From the NCBI RefSeq assembly GCF_000150275.1, contig NW_002060944.1, positions 4,723,080 to 4,787,079 on the forward strand: a stretch of 64,000 nt of DNA, given 5' to 3'. Position 1 is the stretch's first letter; the number at the start of each line of letters is the position of its first letter. The notes under the pieces were generated by a model that searched no databases, had not been told where the DNA came from, and was given only the letters and a program-made list of their open reading frames with translations. The position numbers and the translations under genes were made by a program. This document shows positions 55,701 through 64,000 of the stretch, piece after piece. Source of the stretch: Trichoplax adhaerens. Taxonomy: Eukaryota; Placozoa; Uniplacotomia; Trichoplacea; Trichoplacidae.

Positions 55701-58700
55701 TACACATTTAATAAATGATTTAGAATATAGTTTTGGATTAGAATGAATAGTGTAAGCCAAGGATTCTAAGTACTGTAAGGCCTCGTCCTTCCCGCCAAGC
55801 TCGCTTAAAAGTGCTGCGTACATAAATTTATACGGCTGAAATTTTGGGAATGCGTCACCAGGTCTTTGTAACGAGCGAATATACTCACATATTTCAGTAC
55901 GATGAATATCGACAATATCTAAATACTGTAATGATTTACTTGCAGAATTTTGACCAACTAATATAAAGTCCTTTTTTTCACTATCAAAACGGCCAGGGAT
56001 TACTCCTGCAATCAGGTAACATAACTGTCCAGCGAATATATCACCATTTTGCATCAACTGATTTCCAAGAGAAATTATATTGTCTTTATCAAACTTCGAA
56101 TTAGATGTTGTATTAGACAATAACATTGCCAAATGCGATTTCCAATTTGTATTTATGGTACGTTTATTAGTTATGGCTGTTGGTAGTTGACCATCTAATA
56201 CTTGGTATAGTGTTAGTAAAGTATCTCCTTCCATCATCGACAGAAAGAACTTGTTAATAACCATTTTGTACATTCGAGAATCTAATCTATTGGATAATAT
56301 CATAGCATGGCCCCATAAACCATTACCGATTGCAATTTCTAACGCTTCCCTTTTTTTCCCTTGTAATAGTAATTGCCTAAATTCTTTTTCAATAGCTTGC
56401 ATATTAAATGAAACTTGCGGAGAACTTTCTAGTTCTGCTTCATCGTGGCACTCAGATTCGAAATCATCATTAGTGGCCAATTTATTACTACTTTCATTAC
56501 ATAACTGCTCATCGTTTAACAGTAGTTCAGAAATATCAGTATTTAGTATTGTTCCATTTTGGCGAATTCCCATCAGTAGATACTTCCACAGTAAACGCGA
56601 TGACGATGTTTCCATTCTATCAGTCGTATTAGCAATTTTAGTCTCAATATAACTTATTATATCACGTTTGTGTGTATCGTCACACATTAGAGGCCCAGGA
56701 AAATCTTTGATATCATGCTGCAGCTTCTGTTCCGATACGCTATTCTGAAATTAGTATATAGAGTGACGTAATGATAGGTATCAGTATTTCCTTAAATTTC
56801 TAATATGAATATGTATAATAGGTATAATAGTGAACGCATTCTAAGGCTTACCTGTAGCTGAGATATAGTTACCATGTTAGGGTTACTGGCTGAGGTCATA
56901 ACCACTACCCCACCAAAGCTAAAATTACATCTAACATGAGGTGCAACGTATAACGGTGGAGGTTTCTGATCTTCTTCATCTATATGTTGTAGTAGTGAGT
57001 TTTATTAAGCGAATTATTTCAATTGTTTCCTCAGTAATGATAAGCAATACATTGTTTTATACCTTCTTCAATAGGTACGTCCTCATCTGGTCCTGGTGGA
57101 TATGCTATAGCACTAGCATCGACTTCAGAATAATCAGGTATAGTGGGTTCACCTTGTTGATAATGAAAATTATCAGTATTTGATTCAATATGCGTTACAT
57201 TGTTATCTGAAGTGAGATCGTGGTCATAGATTGGTAGTTGTGGAGTAGCTACAGAAGTACTAGTTGTAGGGGCCATTTCTGAATCGTAGGTAGATGAATC
57301 CAAAGCGTCCCCTTGAGCGTTGTTGGCGAAGTTAGGATTATTTGATTCCTGTGGACCTTGTTGAACAGCTGATTGAGTATAGTAATTTTCGTAATATTGG
57401 GCTTCCTGTTGCTGATGATCAGCAAATCCAGGGTAGTTTTGCTGATCATTAGGATTTGATCCATAGTAATTTGCATTCTGGTAGTACGTTGAGTAGTACC
57501 AGTCCTGGTATTGCTGATACTGGTAGCCGTACGGATCCCAAGGAGTGGGGTAATAATAATATTGTTGATACGGATATGAAGCGTAAGGATATTGTTGCTG
57601 ATAATTATAATACTGATTGGCATCGACATTGCCACTTTGAGTATTCAATCGCGCGGGTTGTTGTTGTTGTTGTTGTTGATATTGGCTACCATATGCAGAA
57701 CTTGATTCGTTTCCGATGGTTTGATTCTGATCAACATAAGGTTGTCCAGCGCTAGTCATACCTTGGTATTGATTGCTCTTAGTTACTGAAGCTTGCTTTG
57801 CAAAATGATCAGGACCCGGAAACTGCGGCTGGTTCTTTGTTGTAGGTAAATAACTAGTTGCAAAATTATTGGGAGGCGGGGGAGGCTGCGATTGCGGCAT
57901 AACTGGTGCAACTTGGTAGTTAGAAGAAGAATTTATTAGCGGATTTTCCGAATTATCACTGGGGTCAATGGGCGCATTTCCAATTTTACTTTCTTCTTGC
58001 GTTATTGACGGAGTAATATCAGAACTACGAGGTACATTGGTATCTTTCGATTCTATTGCATTAACAAAACTATCAGTACGCTTAGCAAAACTAAAATTGT
58101 CAGTCTCTACTTTATCAACGTTAGTACTCTCTGCCGCTCCTTGGTCGTATGCTGGTGTGTAATAATTGATTTTCGGTTCTCCGGCCCTTACTGCAGCTAC
58201 TAAAGACGGTTCACTCCCAGTACTTACAACCGTTGCTTTACTGTACGGCATATTACTTAAATTATCGCTACTTTTGTTCTGTCTAATAGGCAAGTTTCTC
58301 TGATTGGTTCCATAAGCGAGAGCGCCTAAATGACTTAGATTATCATGACTTGAAGATCGCAATTTATTATCTAACGAACTATCATTGTCTATATTGATAT
58401 CGTCGCTTTTGCTGAAAGAAGTCGTTAACGTATTTTCATCCATACCACCCTGTAAAAATTCAGGATCATAGCTAAATGATGCTAATACTTGAGGATTGGC
58501 ACTGCTGTTATCCTCGGCGAAATCGTTACCTATATAGGAATATTATAACAATATAACAGAACTATTAATAATTTCTTAGTTGTCGCTGTATATTTGTGAT
58601 GCTATGATATAGAATAGAATGTGCAATTATAGCAGCAATATAGGTATATCTATGCTTACGATGTTACTATGTGACTTATATCTGTAGAAATGACTATGAC

Positions 58701-60052
58701 ACCATAGAATACGCTGTATTGAATGGCGATAACAGTTATTAACATTGGATCGCTGGCCAGATTCACTATAAAGTACTACTCTACTTATAATTTATGCAAT
58801 TGAGATGCTGTAATAGAGCCACTTAGCAAAGATAACGTCAATTCAGAAGATGTTATACCTTCAGGCCTAGCGTCAGTAGGAGAAACTTTTTCAGATGCCC
58901 GTAATTCGTCTCTTGTATCCAAGTCGGAATAAGGGAAATGCGAGTTAATCTGTCCATCTTGTGGTATATCTCTTTCGTCGGTCAAATGGACAGTATCCTC
59001 AACTTCAGTATCTGAAGGTAACGGATTATCAGCAACATCTGTTTCTTGATTTAACTGAAACGTATTTTCTGAGGGAAGATCTTGATTCGTTTTGGAAGCG
59101 CTATTGTCTCCGTAATCATCAAGCCAATGATATTCGGATTCATCGCCGCCAACGTCAGTACCTTCAGTGCCGCCTATTATCACATCAGTATCTAATTCAG
59201 ATTCAGAATGAGCTGCAACTACTTCATCTTCTCTTGGACTATCTTTTTCGTATTTTTCCTGATCTAAACCTGCCACATTTTCACTGTACGGGAATGAATC
59301 AAAGGCCTGACTGGGCTCATCGGTGATCTTTGATTGATGTGAAATATCTGCGTTGTCGTCTATTAATAAAATTATACAAGTTTATATTTATTGATACTGT
59401 GTCCACGAATTGATTCTTAAGATTGAGTAGTGAGTATTTCAAGTCTGTCTAAAAAATCAATGTATTGCTTTGTGTAGTCTATGAGTAGTCCAAGCGTATC
59501 TACATTTCTAACGCAGGTAGATTAGCCAACTATCAACCCATTGATTACTAAATGCATCGGCCATACGATTCATAAGAATCAAGTTTGTGTATTCAGTAAA
59601 AGTTTCGATATCATGTATGGCTTAGTGTTATTGATTAACGTTTTCCATCAATGAGTTGCATTTGGAGGGCATAGCATACTCGACCAAGTCACTAGGTGAT
59701 GTCAAGATGCTTTTTGACTGACTCAATCAATGAATGCTGCCGCATATTAAGTTAATACACATCAAAGCATATTCAAAACACTGCATAGAGACAGAGTAAA
59801 ATGCATGTCAGGAAAGCATTGGAATGATCGATTAGCAAGTAGTACTAAAATCTACGTTATCCTATGTCTAGGATGAATTAAGAATTGAATTAGAATTTGA
59901 AAAAAAAGAAATGGGGTTTAAATGTTGTCATGGCTTGTGTGTTTTCATGTAATAAGCAAGAAAGAAAATTAGCAAGACTATACTGTACTCGTGTCATTGA
60001 GATACTTACCAAAGTCCGCTACTGCAGCATTCCTAGTTCCAGGATTGTCCAT
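52742..60052 (-). CDS. SEC16A: Protein transport protein Sec16, 17 exons
   Basis: Peripheral ER-exit-site scaffold that organises COPII coat assembly. Exons in order of transcription: 60010-60052, 58859-59359, 57063-58529, 56852-56979, 55080-56744, 54918-54990, 54767-54828, 54610-54687, 54463-54516, 54298-54364, 54062-54238, 53814-53966, 53537-53716, 53391-53453, 53116-53320, 52978-53023, 52742-52885. The sum is 5,106 nt (1,701 aa). Residues 1-450 are acidic and disordered; about 455-560 is Tyr/Gln-rich low complexity. The central conserved domain starts near 680 with LYVAPHVRCNFSFGG, then DFPGPLMCDDTHK, EFRQLLLQGKKREALEIA, LWGHAMILS and FQPYKFMYAALLSELGG. The C-terminal block has SPAKTPG, KNEMHLPDDRKPTIYYDE, LKKWVDNDNPEE and RSQYVDVFGG. 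The first Met (MDNPGTRNAAVADF) is followed by a good donor. Two donors are uncertain: exon 2 (58859) and exon 6 (54918), both picked to satisfy phase. Whether this equals SEC16A or the ancestor of A and B cannot be told. Confidence 0.92.
54843..54863. repeat. (TA)n microsatellite in a SEC16 intron
   Basis: An uninterrupted TA run of about 18-20 bp within the intron between the exons at 54918-54990 and 54767-54828. Confidence 0.9.
59360..60009. other. SEC16 intron 1
   Basis: A 650 bp intron after the 14-codon first exon. Nothing beyond AT-rich sequence is visible. Confidence 0.65.
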
Positions 60053-62423
60053 TTTGCAAAGATATCATTCACGTTTTTCTATCTATTCTACGAAAAGATC
60101 AATCCTATTATTCGAAATTAATAGATAGAGTTAGCAGAAAGAATCTTGACTAATCAATGGAGTACATCTTTCTTCTCCAACATGGCTACCGACTATATCT
60201 TCTAGTCTAGTGTTCTACTATGTATATTGGTATTGTACAATCAGTCATGTACTATCCACCCAATTGTTACCCTATAGAGTACAGTATACTACCGCAAGGA
60301 TTAGCTCTTTTTCCACTACCGTAGTATATCATACCACTTTAAATACCTCTTCAAACTAGGTCAAAAGCCACTCGAAGTTTTCATACAGAAAGCTAGATGT
60401 AATTTTTCCAGAATTCCCAACCAATTTATTCAATTCTTGCTATTCTAACACTGAATTAAGATTCTTCTTTGGAGCGAACTTGGTCAAAGCAGAAAACTTT
60501 GAACTCTCTGATTTGTTGGCCTACTGTCGCAGGGCGATTTTGGGGACCTTCAATCGCCTATGATCGTGGTGTGAGTGCTCAGTCACGTTGGTTCGTCCTA
60601 CAGTCCAATACAGAAGAAATGATTGAATTGGTTAACAAAGAGACACGTCAGGAGAGTTGCTACAGTGTACAGTACGGAGACGAGTGTGGTACAGTACTGT
60701 AAGTATTTTCGGGGTGGAGTAGCCGTACCGTACTGATAGATTTGGACCAACTGTACTGTACACTGTACAGTGTACAGTACTCTGTAGTGGACTGTACAGT
60801 ACATTGTACTGTAATGTACAACTGGTGCTAGTGGCATGATGAAGATGGTGATGAAATGGAATGCTCTGGTACTGCACCTTTTTACAGCACATGTACAGTA
60901 TACTGTTTGAAACATGGAAATAACTTATGATACAGTATATGGATTCCTGAGTTTTCGACAATACAGTAAAACGGCAAGTAAAAAACTGTGCAGAAAAAGC
61001 ACTAGACTGGACCATCTGTGACCACCAATCCACATATGAGAAAGACATATGAATGGATCTTGTCATAATTATTTACTGTATGCATCTTGTTTCATATAAA
61101 ACAGATGAAATAACTCGGCCGAGCATTGTTATTGCAAAACAAAATTGAAATAGTACGTCATAAACTGTTTACTACAGTATATTTCAATATTGGAGATAGG
61201 GTTACCTAACTCAAACGATTGCACGACTTCAACATTTTCACTCATTCAGCGTACTAATAACATTCCTACCACTGCATAGTGGACTCCTCTTTCGCGCATT
61301 GCACCTACAGTAGTGTACGTAGTAGCTTTCTCATTTGTGTTCGATGTAAATGGCAGTAATGCAATGGGTAACACTTTGTGCTGCAAAACAATGCACTATT
61401 CTGCTATCCGATTTTTCATCAATGGTATTAATCGGTTTGGTACAAACTAACTTTCTATGCGGTGCCAAGATGATATAAAATAAATTATTGCTGATTTTAG
61501 TTGAACACACATCTTCAAGATTCCAGGCTTTTTCCTCTTTTACCATCCATCTTCTATACTCTATACTATAAGTATAGTATCAGTTTTCTTCTCAGCTCTA
61601 TGATACGCATTTCGTATATGCGCATAGGATTTACAAATTATGTCTATGCAAATACCGTGGAAAGCAGATGACTACCCTTAACGATTTCTTTGACCATCCT
61701 GTGGACTTTCGAGAAAAACATTTGAATTTATTGCCCTTCATGATTAATCATATAATTACATGTATAACATGGTAATCAGTTAAATACGCGTATCTATCAA
61801 TAAATCAATCTACCAGTAATCGTATATCATCATATTAAAGCTTTCAGACAGAGTTGTGATTTCCTAGGTATTGTATTTACGTTGCTGTTCCATTAGTTAT
61901 TCTACTGCTAAAGCTTAGCATACTTTTTTCGGAAAAATAGATACAATACAATAAAACAGTGAAAATAATCAATGGTGATGCAAGTAGATGTAGCAACTGG
62001 CGAAGAAAATCTCTTACAAAACGTAATGAATGTCTGTAAAATTATCATATCATTATAGCATTGGCGTTGTTAGTTATCAAACAAATAGAAATTTTTAAGC
62101 GGTTTACTCTTATTAGGATGAATAATCGTTTCATTGTCAGCAAATTAAGGATACATCTACTCAGTAGACTAGTATCCAGCTTTATATTTTGCTATCTTGC
62201 ATGTAATGACAAGTATTTACTTATATATATATATATACTCGAATGTTGCGAATTAGATCGAAAGTATATCAAGAAATTGAGTATGGTACTGCTATTGTAT
62301 GAAAATTTCATACGATGGCAATAACAAAAGCTTACACACTTATCCCTAATATTCAAATATTGAAAGGATATCATTTAACTACATAGATTTAGCTTGATAT
62401 ACAAAGCATAATATGAAGTCGCT
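60053..62423. other. Intergenic between ISCU and SEC16 (both on -)
   Basis: 2.4 kb that should contain the SEC16 5' region and the ISCU 3' UTR. The stretch at about 60450-60720 is noticeably less AT-rich than its surroundings. It has an open frame on + without a start codon and with no recognisable product. It is followed by the TACAGTAC-rich patch. No gene is supported. Confidence 0.5.
60655..60910. repeat. TACAGTAC/GTACTGTA-rich patch with a perfect 28 bp palindrome
   Basis: About ten overlapping TACAGTA or TACTGTA words occur within 250 bp. 60753-60780 reads identically on both strands: each half is GTACTGTACACTGT or its complement. The open frames on - through it are low-complexity (Tyr/Cys/Thr/Val) by-products. 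Confidence 0.85.
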
Positions 62424-63759
62424 TTAATTAGCAGCGACAGCTTCACTACTTTTGCTTTCTTTCTTGACTTTGTAATCTTTAATCGCAGCTCTGATAGCAT
62501 CTTCCGCAAGCACTAAAAAAGATTAATGAATAATATATATTCAAAATCTATAACATAATGTTATCGATAATACCTGAAAGTAATCAACATTACGATCAAA
62601 AGATAAATTGCTGTCAATGACTGTCTAATGAAAGACTTTGTAATAGCATGTAATTTTAATACACAAAATCATTTGTAACTGTATCGATTACACTGATTTC
62701 ATAACACAGAAAGCTATGCTTATCGATGGCCTTCTTAATTCATCTTGACATGGATGAACTTACTTGAACAGTGTAACTTCACTGGTGGTAAAGATAGTTC
62801 TTTTGCAATATCAGAATTTCTAATCTTCTTTGCGTCATCAATCTAAAATTATGAGAAGATAATAACGGGATTGACTGAAATTGCAATCTGAATATTATAA
62901 ATGCAAATCTATCTATCTCTTGCTTATTCAACTAGGATCGTAAACAATGAATAAGAGATCATAATAGACTGTATTGAGATGTAGTGAATATGGATTACAC
63001 ACTTACAAGTTAGCCTACTATATTACGTGCTGAAATACTAGCGCAGCAATATCGTAACCCGACAAATAGCAGACATTAAAAAATTCTTGCAAGTGGAATA
63101 CTGTATGTTTAACATTGCATGTAAATACAATATCAATGTACGAGTACCGATTTTCCTTTGATCCATTCAGTCGCTAGAGAACTAGAGGCGATGGCTGATC
63201 CGCAACCAAAGGTTTTGAATCTTGCATCCACAATTTTGCCATTATCGTCCACTTTAATCTGTGAGTATTATTGATCGTGATTGTTTACCAATCGCATAAT
63301 GTATTACAAAATGGTGGCTATTACAATGCTGTGCTGTAATGTACTGCTGATCGCTTGGAGAGTATTCAATCAGTCATACATGACGAATTGTAATAAAGAA
63401 CATTTCACAGCATTTCTGTCTCGCGAGCAAGTAGTGATATCTTAAAATATACAGTAAAACTGAAGCGCTAGTTCACTTTTCATATAGTAATCACTTCTTC
63501 CACTTAGTTTGAGCTCTATTTATTCTAAAGATAATATGCAAAGAATGTACGGAATGAATAAAATAAAGTATACCTGTAACTTCATAACATCGCCACAGGC
63601 AGGGGCTCCAACCAAGCCAGTCCCAACATTCTCATCGCTCTTATTGAGCGAACCAACGTTTCTTGGATTCTCATAGTGGTCAATAACCTGACGGTGAAGA
63701 CAATAAATCGAACGGTCATATAAAGTTTTAAATCGGATCGTTACCGACATTTCAGTCAT
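62424..63759 (-). CDS. ISCU: Iron-sulfur cluster assembly scaffold ISCU, mitochondrial, 4 exons
   Basis: IscU-type scaffold on which NFS1, frataxin and ferredoxin assemble [2Fe-2S] clusters in mitochondria. Exons in order of transcription: 63574-63759, 63148-63258, 62764-62842, 62424-62512. The sum is 465 nt (154 aa plus stop). Core: [64 protein letters not shown]. The three cluster-ligand cysteines (ACGD, GCGS, LHC) are present. So is the LPPVK motif used by the HSC20/mtHSP70 chaperones. The N-terminal ~25 residues are basic and Ser/Tyr/Leu-rich, as expected for a mitochondrial presequence. ATG at 63759 (MTEMSV) or 63750 (MSVTIRF) could be used. A 70 bp intron ending TCAG just before VIDHYENP is an alternative, but the uninterrupted reading gives the family-like LHRQVIDHY and is preferred. 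Confidence 0.93.
62843..63147. other. ISCU intron 2
   Basis: A 305 bp intron with phase 0. Nothing else was seen. Confidence 0.7.
63259..63573. other. ISCU intron 1
   Basis: A 315 bp intron with phase 0. Nothing else was seen. Confidence 0.7.
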
Positions 63760-64000
63760 TAATTGTAACTTCAACTAGTACTTGTCTCACTATTCGATAC
63801 TCGAATACTGTTCATTGCATAATTATACATGCAGTGCTATAGATGTGCATGTGGATGTTATCAAAGTGTAGCGCGATTGACGATTCTGACCAAATGGAAT
63901 ATTTACATTGTTTATATTATTATGAGCAACAAATTAAGCGTCTTCTATCTTATTCAGGTTTCAATTGCTAATGTCCATATTCATGAAAGATTTGTAGATT
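63760..64000. other. ISCU upstream region
   Basis: The last 241 bases hold the presumed ISCU 5' UTR and promoter. No element can be singled out, and the window ends here. Confidence 0.5.

Noticed and set aside
55175-57635. Open frames of 113 and 128 codons on -
   Set aside because: They are alternate frames of the large SEC16 exons, with low-complexity composition.
60469-60702. 77-codon open frame on +
   Set aside because: It has no ATG start and no recognised family; kept only as a compositional oddity.
60598-61066. Open frames of 105 and 144 codons on -
   Set aside because: Their repetitive Tyr/Cys/Thr/Val content comes directly from the TACAGTAC-rich DNA.
63680-63750. 70 bp intron near the ISCU start (GTAACG...TCAG)
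   Set aside because: Reading through gives the family-like LHRQVIDHY and a plausible basic presequence, so the intron is not needed.

Overview
The window is eukaryotic nuclear DNA: AT-rich, intron-rich, with no operons and no bacterial signals. Splicing by eye at GT/AG junctions gives five protein genes whose exon phases all close. They encode an SLC44 choline-transporter-like protein, a ninein-like centrosomal protein, heme-type cystathionine beta-synthase, the COPII scaffold Sec16 and the mitochondrial Fe-S scaffold ISCU. Together they point to a metazoan. The many short introns (mostly about 70-150 bp), AT-rich spacers and divergent animal proteins would suit a placozoan (Trichoplax/Hoilungia type). 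That assignment is inference, not shown by the sequence.

Layout. 1-1.35 kb: a tandem satellite of about 170 bp units, interrupted by a 202 bp inverted-repeat (MITE-like) element. 1.35-8.0 kb: no gene seen. 8.0-14.36 kb (+): SLC44, 28 exons, 702 aa. 15.5-25.8 kb (-): ninein-like gene, 20 exons, 1,491 aa, with minisatellites in its two 5'-most introns. 25.8-37.0 kb: non-coding, with degenerate repeats and a perfect hairpin. 37.0-38.9 kb (-): a four-exon, 208-codon EF-hand gene that repeats the N-terminal exon structure of the ninein-like gene but stops before any coiled coil. 38.9-45.9 kb: no convincing gene. 45.9-50.1 kb (+): CBS, 17 exons, 508 aa, with the heme-ligand motif in exon 1. 50.1-52.7 kb: spacer with inverted repeats. 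52.7-60.05 kb (-): SEC16, 17 exons, 1,701 aa. 60.05-62.4 kb: spacer with a TACAGTAC-rich patch and a 28 bp palindrome. 62.4-63.8 kb (-): ISCU, 4 exons, about 154 aa.

The genes are not an obvious functional cluster. SLC44/ninein and CBS/SEC16 are convergent pairs, and the EF-hand gene and CBS diverge across a 7 kb gap. CBS (heme, PLP) and ISCU (Fe-S) both touch sulfur/iron metabolism, but nothing shows co-regulation. The most unusual object is the truncated EF-hand duplicate of the ninein head. The nested satellite/MITE and the hairpin families come next. I found no CRISPR, tRNA, rRNA, virus, toxin or wholly novel system. Gene models were assembled by hand, so individual splice sites may be off.
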